This document shows, piece by piece, positions 8,864 to 16,477 of a stretch of DNA of 39,876 bases. How positions within the stretch are numbered: position 1 is the stretch's first letter; each line of letters opens with the position of its first letter. A program made the translations under genes and the position numbers. The notes beneath the pieces were generated by a model that was not told the DNA's origin, searched no databases, and saw only the letters and a list, made by a program, of their open reading frames with translations. Source of the DNA: Treponema sp. (lineage in GTDB: Bacteria; Spirochaetota; Spirochaetia; Treponematales; Treponemataceae); the NCBI GenBank assembly GCA_016296205.1, contig JAEDJS010000009.1, forward strand, positions 1 to 39,876, in the 5' to 3' direction.

Positions 8864-10066
8864 TTATTTGCAATCAATTTCATAAGAATAATAAGTGTTG
8901 CCGTTAACATCTTTATAATTCAAAACAATGTTCTGGCCATCGCTGGTAAAATCAACAAATCCAAAACTCTTTTCCTTGTGCCATTTTGTATAAGGAGAAA
9001 CAACCTCTTCTGCAGAATCAAGAGCTCCTCCCATTCCACCACTTACAGCATAAACAACACCATCTTTTTCAAGAATTTCCTGCAGGTGATTATGACCACT
9101 GATTACAAGATCCACCTTATGAGCTTCTAAAATAGGACACACCTTCTGAATAAGTTGCTCATTGTCTGCCCAAACTTTGCGGTTATAATTATCATTGTAG
9201 CCGCTGCTTAAAATAAATGCATGACTAAGCACAACAACTGGTTCTTCCTGAGGAATTGAACTCAATGCAGACTCCAGGAATTTTTTCTGCTTCTTAGTAA
9301 AATCGTGACCGTCCCACAAAAGATTCAGCACAATAAAATTCACTTTTCTGCCATTTTGAATTTTCACCGAAAATTTGTACCACAAAGGATATTTTTTTGT
9401 ACCATGGAAATATTGATTGAATACACTTGCCGAATTAAGAGCCGCATCGTGATTTCCCATAACAACCAGTTTTAGAGTAGAACCCATTTCCCTGTTCAAT
9501 TCTCTTACCGGAACTTCATAAATTCCCAGTTTACTTCCCTGATCAACAATATCCCCAAGAATAAAGAAAGCATCATAATCACCATTTTCTACAGTGCGCA
9601 TAATCTGTGAAGTAACTTCCCCATTACTTTTGGGACTAAGCCAATGAGGATCGCTGGCAATTGCAATATGAAGGTCACCATCAACAGGCAGTTCCATCAT
9701 TGAAGGATCAAAAGAATTTTCAAGAATGGAATGTTCAGCATAAATTCGAGTGTTCAGCACGCCGGTAAAAATAATAAAACCAACCCCGATTAAAAAAATC
9801 ACCAGGTCAAGAAGAAAAGTGATTGTAGAAAAAATCACGGTGGCAGTTTTACCCTTTTTGCTCATTTCGTCAGCCATAAAAGTAAAAAGAAAAGCCATGG
9901 GTGGAATAGAAAGAAGAACGCACAGACGCTGGAAAATCACTTTGTATTCCATATTCCATGCAAGAAGTCCACCACTTCCAACTCTAGTATAAAAATAAAT
10001 CAACATAGCCGCCAGAACTGTTTCGGCAATAATAGATGCAATTAAAGGCAATTTTAAATTTTTCAT
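8864..10066 (-). CDS. Membrane-anchored calcineurin-like metallophosphoesterase
   Basis: 400 residues. Three hydrophobic segments occupy roughly residues 6-29, 46-66 and 76-104, followed by a metallophosphoesterase domain with the metal-ligand motifs ASDPHW, LGDIVDQG, VMGNHDA, VVVLSHAF and ISGHNHLQE in the standard order. With three membrane spans the catalytic domain probably faces the periplasm. The substrate is unknown; UDP-diacylglucosamine-type, nucleotide or phosphoprotein substrates cannot be told apart here. No Shine-Dalgarno precedes the ATG; the predicted transcription start coincides with it. It is divergent from the LysM gene and heads a two-gene unit with the exported repeat protein. 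Confidence 0.85.
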   Translation of the reverse strand: MKNLKLPLIASIIAETVLAAMLIYFYTRVGSGGLLAWNMEYKVIFQRLCVLLSIPPMAFLFTFMADEMSKKGKTATVIFSTITFLLDLVIFLIGVGFIIFTGVLNTRIYAEHSILENSFDPSMMELPVDGDLHIAIASDPHWLSPKSNGEVTSQIMRTVENGDYDAFFILGDIVDQGSKLGIYEVPVRELNREMGSTLKLVVMGNHDAALNSASVFNQYFHGTKKYPLWYKFSVKIQNGRKVNFIVLNLLWDGHDFTKKQKKFLESALSSIPQEEPVVVLSHAFILSSGYNDNYNRKVWADNEQLIQKVCPILEAHKVDLVISGHNHLQEILEKDGVVYAVSGGMGGALDSAEEVVSPYTKWHKEKSFGFVDFTSDGQNIVLNYKDVNGNTYYSYEIDCK

Positions 10067-10072
10067 AAGTTG

Positions 10073-10101
10073 ATTTTACCACGAAATTTAAAAAGTTGCA
10101 A
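10073..10101 (-). promoter_or_regulatory. Promoter of the metallophosphoesterase gene (leaderless)
   Basis: Minus strand TTGCAA (10096-10101), 17-nt spacer, TGG then TAAAAT (10073-10078), an extended -10. Counting seven bases from the -10 places +1 on the A of the ATG at 10066. Confidence 0.6.
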
Positions 10102-10125
10102 AATTCTTCCATAATTAACATCTTC

Positions 10126-10154
10126 TTGACAATTATACTTACACAGAATAAAAT
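10126..10154 (+). promoter_or_regulatory. Promoter of the LysM/Hsp70-SBD gene
   Basis: Consensus TTGACA (10126-10131), 17-nt spacer, TAAAAT (10149-10154), then a 25-nt leader with AGAGGTG seven bases before the ATG at 10186. Confidence 0.8.
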
Positions 10155-10185
10155 TGAATTGGTGGGTTATTTAAAGAGGTGTACT

Positions 10186-12108
10186 ATGAAATATATTGGA
10201 ATCAAACTTGCTGACGGATCTTTCTATACAATTATGGAAGAAGGAAAACCTGCCACAAAAGTATTAGACATCACCACCGCCAGCGATAATCAAAGTAAAG
10301 TTCAAGTTGATTTATACCGTTCTGCAACACAGTCAATGGCAGATGCAGAATATGTTGATACTGTTGAACTTGCAAATCTCCAGCCTCATCCAAACGGAGA
10401 ACCATGCTACCAGCTTAAACTCTCTCTGGATCAAAACAACAAGCTTAACGCAGAAGTAAACGATCCGGAAACAGGGGCATCAAGTACATCAAACGTAACT
10501 CTGCTTTCCCAGACAATGGCAGAACGCACAGGAGATCCAACTTTTCTTGACATAGATTCATCTGGGGAAACTCTTTCTATTGTTGATGGACCGGAACAGT
10601 CTTTTGAAGAACCAGTGCAAGAGCTTGACCTTAATCTTGATGAAGAATTACCTGATTTTGACCAGAACACAATTGATGTTCCTGTAGCAGATGATTCAAA
10701 TTCATTTTTTGCTGATGAATCAAGCTCACTTTCAATGGAAGAACTAAACAATTTGGAAAGTTTTGCCGATAAATCAACAGAGGAAGATATGATAGCACCT
10801 GTTTCTAACGACGACGATTTTTCATTTGACGACATTACTCGCGAAAATAAACCAAAAGCAGAAGAAACTCCTGCCGATTCCACAATATCATTTGAAGAAA
10901 CCGAATTTGATCTGCCCCAGGAAGAACCAGTAGAACAGTCTGCCGATGTAATCTCAGAAGAAAATTCACTTGACGATTTTGATTCTATTGTTGGTGACAT
11001 TAATGATATGCCGGATATAGACAGCCAGCCAATCGAAGCAAGTCTCCCTGGTGCAAATCCTCTTGATTTTGTTAACGAACCAGTTGATCCCCCTGAGCGC
11101 TCAGACATTACAGAAGAAACTGCAGCTTCAGATGATCCTTTTGGAGGACTGGGGGATTTTGACGATGATATTACCACTTCAAATGATATTCCCGACACCA
11201 GCGTATTAGATGAATCAACTGGTATTGGGGATAATTCAGGGGATTTAGATCTTCCGGACTTTGGGTCAGAGGATACAAATATTAATTCAGAAATCCCGGA
11301 TATTGATAATTTTGACAGCTTTGATTCAACTTCTGATTCCCAGGAAAACACAATAGAAGAACAGTCTTCGCCAGATATTACCTTTGAAGAAACATCTCCA
11401 AATTTCTCTGATTTTGAAAGTGCTGTTATGGCAGATACAATCAACAATCCGGAACAGGAAAACGCTCTTGATGCCGATTTTGTAAATGAACATACAGATC
11501 CAACTTTTGACGACGAAATGGATTTTACATCTTCCAGCGATGATCCTTTTGCCGCAACAGATGATTTTTCCGGCTCATCAATTGGTGCGGTCAGCGGTTT
11601 TGCAGCCGGTTCAACTGATGAAACAATGAACGAAGATCCTTTTGCCGACGACATTTTTGCCGAAGAACCAGACGTTGTTTCGGACAGACAGGAAAACGAT
11701 TCTGCAAAGAAAACAAAAGGTCCTGTAATTGTCTGTGTTATCTGCGCAATTATTTGTGTACTTGCAACACTGCTTCTGCTTTTTGTTATTCCAAATAAAT
11801 ATAATCTCTTTAACAAAAATGAATCTTCTGAACAGATAATTGCAGAACAGGAAGAAAAACTTCCTGCTGTAGAAGACAATATTGTTATTGCAGAAGAGCC
11901 AGAAGAAATTGTTCCTGTAAAACCAGTAAAGTCAGAATCTGCACCAAAGGATATTCAGTACAAAATTAAATGGGGCGACACTCTTTGGGATATTGCAGAC
12001 GCTTATTACAAGAACCCATGGAAATATAAACAGATTGCAAAATACAACAACATTGCAAATCCAGATAAAATTGTTTCTGGCACAATTATTTCCATTCCAT
12101 CAAACTAA
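10186..12108 (+). CDS. Membrane protein: Hsp70 substrate-binding-like domain, acidic linker, TM, LysM
   Basis: 640 residues from ATG 10186 (ribosome site AGAGGTG; upstream in-frame starts precede the promoter). Residues about 1-95 resemble the beta-sandwich substrate-binding domain of DnaK: the stretch KVLDITTASDNQSKVQVDLY matches the DnaK TxADNQxxVxIxVxQG strand, and ANLQPHPNG matches its GIxPAPRG. No ATPase domain is present. Residues about 100-505 are low-complexity, Asp/Glu/Ser-rich with recurring DPF motifs. KKTKG then a single hydrophobic helix (about 512-538) predicts N-in topology, and a C-terminal LysM domain (about 590-640, YKIKWGDTLWDIA) would bind peptidoglycan in the periplasm. 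It is followed after 17 nt by a lytic transglycosylase gene. Confidence 0.85.
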   Translation: MKYIGIKLADGSFYTIMEEGKPATKVLDITTASDNQSKVQVDLYRSATQSMADAEYVDTVELANLQPHPNGEPCYQLKLSLDQNNKLNAEVNDPETGASSTSNVTLLSQTMAERTGDPTFLDIDSSGETLSIVDGPEQSFEEPVQELDLNLDEELPDFDQNTIDVPVADDSNSFFADESSSLSMEELNNLESFADKSTEEDMIAPVSNDDDFSFDDITRENKPKAEETPADSTISFEETEFDLPQEEPVEQSADVISEENSLDDFDSIVGDINDMPDIDSQPIEASLPGANPLDFVNEPVDPPERSDITEETAASDDPFGGLGDFDDDITTSNDIPDTSVLDESTGIGDNSGDLDLPDFGSEDTNINSEIPDIDNFDSFDSTSDSQENTIEEQSSPDITFEETSPNFSDFESAVMADTINNPEQENALDADFVNEHTDPTFDDEMDFTSSSDDPFAATDDFSGSSIGAVSGFAAGSTDETMNEDPFADDIFAEEPDVVSDRQENDSAKKTKGPVIVCVICAIICVLATLLLLFVIPNKYNLFNKNESSEQIIAEQEEKLPAVEDNIVIAEEPEEIVPVKPVKSESAPKDIQYKIKWGDTLWDIADAYYKNPWKYKQIAKYNNIANPDKIVSGTIISIPSN

Positions 12109-12125
12109 TTTTTTACGAGTATAAA

Positions 12126-14210
12126 TTGAATAATAAAAAGCTCCTGATTTTGGCCTTCAGCACGCTGGTTTTTATTACACCATCATGTTCTGGGGGCCAA
12201 ACTCATTTACAATCACATTACGGAAATGACTCTTACTTTTTTATGGGATTACGTTCCTTAGAAAACGGGAACACCACTGATGCAGAAAGATTATTAAAAA
12301 AAAGCACAAAAAAATCCCAGACAAAATTAATAAAACGACGCTCTTTTGAAGCTTATGCATCTTTAGGAACTGTGCAGGACAGAATACTAAGAAGCACAGA
12401 ATATTACAAATGTTTTAACGATGAGGAATCTCTTTCTTTTTTATGCAGTGAACTTGTTAAAAACAGAGAGTATCAAAAGGTTCTGGACCTTACTCAACAA
12501 ATTGATGTTTCTAAATGCAGCAACCAGTTATCTGCCGCAATATGCCGGAGCAAATTCGAAAAAAATCTTGATTTCCAGAAAGAAATTTATAAATGGTGCA
12601 CTTCTGTTAAATTTTCCAAAGCCCATGCTCAATGCATTAATCAAATTCAAAACAGTGCTATAAGCAGCGGAAGAAATTTTGAACTTCCTCCCGAAATATT
12701 AATGAGGCTTTACGTTTTTGAAAAAAAATATCTGGCCGCAGAAGAAATTGCAATGGAAATTTTCAACAATCAGGAAATTGCCCAGAAGATTTTTTCTATA
12801 CCGGAAATTGTTAGGGATGCAGGAATTTCTTTTTTGTATGGAAGCAAAAACTTTCTGCAGGGAGCCTACACCATGGATTCAATTTCTGCATTTACCAGCC
12901 AGGAAGGAAAATTCTTTGCAAACTTTTACGCCGGCCGATTATATTCAAAATGCGGTTACACAGATCAGGCCAGATCCAGATTTAAAGCTGCAATGAACAA
13001 AGCTTCCATTGATGATCACTACGACAACGCATTATGGTATTATCTTGATTCCAGTCTGGCTACAGGAATTGAACAGGGAATTGCTGCTGTAAAACAATTT
13101 AAATCAACATGGAAAGATCCCCAATATTTTGACGATTTCTTTGATGCTTTTTCTGTTCAACTTTTAGAAAATCACATGTGGACCAATTATCTCCTGGTTG
13201 CAAAAGAAATTAAAGGGTTTGCCAGCAATGAAACTACAGCAAAATTTTCTTATGTTGGGGGCAGGTTGATTGAAGAAGGTTTTATACAACTAAGGGACCC
13301 GGAAAAATTAACAAAGGAATTGTTTTCTACTTCATTAAATGATAGTTCAAATATTTATTACACATTAATGGCTGCAAAAAAATTAAAACTAAATGATGCA
13401 GAACTCAAAAAAATTCTTTTTAAACCCGGCGACAAAATTTTAAATTCCAGAAACACAGATTTAGAAAAATTAATTCTGGGATATGCGGACTTTGGTTTTA
13501 TAGAAAAAATTTATCCGGAATTTCAAAATGACCCAAACTGTCTTTCCATGAACAATTCAATTAAACTTGCTGATTTTTTGCGAAAAAATGGAAAGGCAAC
13601 AAATGACTACTTTGCCATCAGTCTGAGAATTGCCGCAAAAAAATATAATTACTGCGAAACTACAAAAAATATCCAACTGGCAGAACTCAACTTTCCAAGA
13701 AATTTTTCCAGCGAAGTTACATTTGCCTGCAACGAATTTAACGTTCCGGAATATTTACTTTATTCATTAATAAGAAGCGAAAGCTATTTTAATTCCAGCG
13801 TAAAAAGTGTTAAAGGAGCAAACGGACTTACTCAATTAATGAGAGCAACTGCCAGCGACATTGCCAGAAAACTTCACATTGATGATTACGATTTAAACGA
13901 TCCAAGAATCAACGTGCTTTTTGGCTGCTACTATTTTGAAGAATTACGCCGCAGACTTAACGGAAGCACAATCGATGCTTATTTTTCATACAACGGCGGA
14001 ATTTCAAGAGTCAGAAACTGGATTAAAAGTTCCCAAATTGAATTCAATCGGGATAACCTTGCAAAAGATCTTTTTCTGGAAGCATTACCCTTCGAAGAAA
14101 CCCGTGAATATGGAAGAAAAGTTATTTCCGCCGCCGCCATGTATGGTTTACTCTATTACAATAAGTCAACAGCAGAAGTAATTGATGAAATACTTCAAAC
14201 AAACTATTAA
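12126..14210 (+). CDS. Lipoprotein lytic transglycosylase (SLT domain, Slt70-like)
   Basis: 694 residues. An N-terminal signal with lipobox TPSC (cleavage before the Cys near residue 21) predicts lipid anchoring. The long middle is helical and TPR-like, as in the Slt70 superhelix. The C-terminal SLT domain (about 535-680) holds the catalytic Glu in LIRSESYFNSSVKS (E552), the GANGLTQLM motif and the YNGG motif. It would cleave peptidoglycan glycan strands with 1,6-anhydro product formation. The start is TTG 12126; only GAG lies upstream, but it gives the complete signal peptide. It probably shares a transcript with the LysM gene, a cell-wall remodelling pair. Confidence 0.88.
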   Translation: MNNKKLLILAFSTLVFITPSCSGGQTHLQSHYGNDSYFFMGLRSLENGNTTDAERLLKKSTKKSQTKLIKRRSFEAYASLGTVQDRILRSTEYYKCFNDEESLSFLCSELVKNREYQKVLDLTQQIDVSKCSNQLSAAICRSKFEKNLDFQKEIYKWCTSVKFSKAHAQCINQIQNSAISSGRNFELPPEILMRLYVFEKKYLAAEEIAMEIFNNQEIAQKIFSIPEIVRDAGISFLYGSKNFLQGAYTMDSISAFTSQEGKFFANFYAGRLYSKCGYTDQARSRFKAAMNKASIDDHYDNALWYYLDSSLATGIEQGIAAVKQFKSTWKDPQYFDDFFDAFSVQLLENHMWTNYLLVAKEIKGFASNETTAKFSYVGGRLIEEGFIQLRDPEKLTKELFSTSLNDSSNIYYTLMAAKKLKLNDAELKKILFKPGDKILNSRNTDLEKLILGYADFGFIEKIYPEFQNDPNCLSMNNSIKLADFLRKNGKATNDYFAISLRIAAKKYNYCETTKNIQLAELNFPRNFSSEVTFACNEFNVPEYLLYSLIRSESYFNSSVKSVKGANGLTQLMRATASDIARKLHIDDYDLNDPRINVLFGCYYFEELRRRLNGSTIDAYFSYNGGISRVRNWIKSSQIEFNRDNLAKDLFLEALPFEETREYGRKVISAAAMYGLLYYNKSTAEVIDEILQTNY

Positions 14211-14328
14211 ACTGCTGACTCTAATATTTAATTACAAGACTATGACTAAAACCTGGCAGCCAGTTTAGAAGAATTGCCATACCAGAACCAGCTTCCATTA
14301 ATTATTTTGAATAAGATATTTCTCAAAG

Positions 14329-14357
14329 TTGATTTTTAGAAAAATTTTCAATATTAT
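14329..14357 (+). promoter_or_regulatory. Promoter of the ECF transporter gene
   Basis: TTGATT (14329-14334), 17-nt spacer, TATTAT (14352-14357). The -10 and predicted +1 (about 14364) overlap the first of two palindromes. Confidence 0.6.
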
Positions 14358-14388
14358 GTTTATAAAACATATTATGTTTTATAAAACA
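14356..14388 (+). promoter_or_regulatory. Two tandem palindromes, candidate operator
   Basis: ATGTTTATAAAACAT (14356-14370) and the perfect 14-base palindrome TGTTTTATAAAACA (14375-14388) are near-copies spaced 18-19 nt apart. The first covers the end of the -10 box and the predicted +1; the second abuts the ATG at 14389. This is the position expected for a repressor site; the regulator is not identifiable. Confidence 0.5.
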
Positions 14389-16476
14389 ATGAATGCTATA
14401 CAGATTTCTAACTTATTTTTTGGCTACCAGGATTCTCAAAATCAAATTTTAAAAGGAATAAATCTCACTATTCAAAAGGGAGAATATATTGCTGTTTCTG
14501 GCTCCAACGGAAGCGGCAAAAGTACACTGGCCCGGTTAATTGCAAATATTGAACAGCCTACAGAAGGAACAGTAGAAATCAATCCGGAATTATTACCAGG
14601 CATTGTTTTCCAGCAGCCAAAGGAACAGGTTATTGCAGGAATTGTTGAACGGGACACAGCATTTGGCCCTCAAAATCTAAAAATGACAAAAAGCGAAATT
14701 GAACTTCGCACAATTGAATGTCTTTCTGTTACAGGCCTTTTACATAAAGCAACAAGCCGCACTTATGAACTTTCTTTAGGTCAGACACAACGGCTATCAT
14801 TTGCAGGAATTCTTGCATTGTTTCCAGACATTTTAATCCTGGACGAAGTTACATCAATGCTGGATCCAAAATCCCGGGAATCACTTTTAAATCTTGTTGA
14901 TGACTGGCACCGAAAAGGCCACACAATAATTCATATTACTCACGACAAGGACGAACTGCAACGAGCCCAACGGGTAATAGCAATGCAAAATGGTTCAATT
15001 TTTTTTGATGGCACTCCAAAGGAATTTTTTAATAAAGTTGAATTTGTATCAAGCCTTTTTGGACCACAGGATTTTTGGACAAAAGAAAAATGTTCTCCTA
15101 AGAATGCAGAAATTGTATTACAAGCCCAGAATCTTTCCTTCAGTTATGATTCAAATGTAGTGTTTAAAAATCTGAATTTTTCACTTCAGAAAGGAACATT
15201 GAATGCAATTACAGGACCAAGCGGCTGCGGAAAATCAACTACTCTTGAATGTTTAAGTGGTTTACTAAAACCAGACAGCGGAAATATTTATGCAAATTCC
15301 AGACCTGTTCTATCTTTGCAGGAAAGTGAAGCTGCAATTTTTGAACAAAGTGCCTGCGACGACGTTGCATTTGGACCAAGAAACAAAGGCGTTAAAGGCC
15401 AGCAGCTTATACAAACAGTTAAAAATTCAATGGATTTAGCAGGAATTCCTTTTGATGAATTTGCAGAACGTAGCAGCTTTAGATTAAGTGGTGGAGAAAA
15501 ACGTAAGCTTTCACTGGCAGGCCTTATTGCAATGGACAGCGAAATAATGCTTTTTGACGAACCAACTGCAGGACTGGACCCCATCAGCAGACAGAAAATC
15601 ATGCTGGTTTTAAAACAATTGGCAGCCCAGGGAAAAACAATTCTCTTTAGCACACACCGCATGGAAGAAGCAGAATTTGCCCACCAGAACATTAAATGGG
15701 AAGAATTAACTTCAGAAAGCAAACAACAAAATCAAAACGATACAGAAAAAGTTGAATTAAATAAATTGTCTCCCCTCCAAAATCAATCTATGATTTCCAG
15801 CATTAAAAAAGCGGGCAATTTATTCCAGGCTCCTGCAAAAATTCCAAATTCAATTATAAGCAGAATGCCTGCCTGGTTAAAATACTTTATATTTCTTACA
15901 ATTTTTATTTCTTCAATTTTTGTAAAACCTTTATGGCTGTGTTTTTTAATTCTTGGATCAAGCATAATTTATTCACTTGCAGCAAAGTATCCCATTTTAA
16001 AAGCAGTAAAAACTTATTTTAAATTGCTTCCATGGATTTTATTTTTCTCAATTTTTAATTTTATATTTTTCCCAAATGGTTCGGCAGAAATTTTATTTCA
16101 GTGGAAATTCTTTACTGTAACTCAAGTAAAGCTTTTGATGATAGAAACTCTTTTAATCCGGTGTGCAGTTGCTGTACTTACAATTTCTACTTTTATTTTT
16201 TCTACCAGCGAACGAGAAATCCTTGACGGTCTTGCAGAACTACATCTTCCAAAATATTTTGTTCTTACAGTAGGAATTATTTTTAGATTTATCCCGATTT
16301 TAATGGAATGTGCTTCTTCTATTATTAAGACTCAACTTAACCGGGGAGGATTTGCAAAAGCAAAAGGTATCAAAAAATTCACATCCCTTCTTCCGCTTTT
16401 TATTCCGCTAATTCTTCAGACATTTAAAAAGAGTCAGCATTTGGCCGACTCTTTAACTGCCCGATATTTTAAATAA
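14389..16476 (+). CDS. ECF transporter energizing module, fused EcfA-EcfA-EcfT
   Basis: 695 residues from ATG 14389. Domain 1 (about 1-225) is an ABC ATPase with Walker A GSNGSGKST, signature ELSLGQ and Walker B ILILDEVTS. Domain 2 (about 245-460) has GPSGCGKST, RLSGGEKRK and IMLFDEPTAGLDP. The last 215 residues are an EcfT-type membrane protein with several helices and the coupling motif TQLNRGGFAKAKG. Usually these are three genes. It would energize vitamin or metal uptake with separate S components; one lies at 24273. Upstream ATGs at 14356 and 14374 are in frame, and none has a ribosome site, so the start is uncertain; family homology begins at 14389. Confidence 0.9.
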   Translation: MNAIQISNLFFGYQDSQNQILKGINLTIQKGEYIAVSGSNGSGKSTLARLIANIEQPTEGTVEINPELLPGIVFQQPKEQVIAGIVERDTAFGPQNLKMTKSEIELRTIECLSVTGLLHKATSRTYELSLGQTQRLSFAGILALFPDILILDEVTSMLDPKSRESLLNLVDDWHRKGHTIIHITHDKDELQRAQRVIAMQNGSIFFDGTPKEFFNKVEFVSSLFGPQDFWTKEKCSPKNAEIVLQAQNLSFSYDSNVVFKNLNFSLQKGTLNAITGPSGCGKSTTLECLSGLLKPDSGNIYANSRPVLSLQESEAAIFEQSACDDVAFGPRNKGVKGQQLIQTVKNSMDLAGIPFDEFAERSSFRLSGGEKRKLSLAGLIAMDSEIMLFDEPTAGLDPISRQKIMLVLKQLAAQGKTILFSTHRMEEAEFAHQNIKWEELTSESKQQNQNDTEKVELNKLSPLQNQSMISSIKKAGNLFQAPAKIPNSIISRMPAWLKYFIFLTIFISSIFVKPLWLCFLILGSSIIYSLAAKYPILKAVKTYFKLLPWILFFSIFNFIFFPNGSAEILFQWKFFTVTQVKLLMIETLLIRCAVAVLTISTFIFSTSEREILDGLAELHLPKYFVLTVGIIFRFIPILMECASSIIKTQLNRGGFAKAKGIKKFTSLLPLFIPLILQTFKKSQHLADSLTARYFK
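16426..16454 (-). terminator. Candidate terminator inside the end of the ECF gene
   Basis: Perfect 8-bp stem AAAGAGTC / GACTCTTT (16428-16435 and 16447-16454). On the minus strand it is followed by a short T-run, 23 nt past the stop of the phosphatase-domain lipoprotein. The U-tract is short, so confidence is limited. Confidence 0.4.
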
Positions 16477-16477
16477 A

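Noticed and set aside
10431..11879. 482-codon open frame on the minus strand, Ser-rich
   Set aside because: It is the antisense shadow of the Asp/Glu/Ser-rich linker of the LysM protein; GAA, GAT and TCA codons rarely give reverse stops. No ribosome site, promoter or domain is seen.
14249..14268. Hairpin around CTGGCAGCCAG as terminator of the transglycosylase gene
   Set aside because: The stem is interrupted and there is no T-run after it on the plus strand.
14211..14328. Possible riboswitch (cobalamin, TPP, preQ1 or FMN) ahead of the ECF gene
   Set aside because: None of the conserved core sequences of those classes is recognisable, and the predicted promoter lies downstream of this stretch, so it would not be in the mRNA leader.
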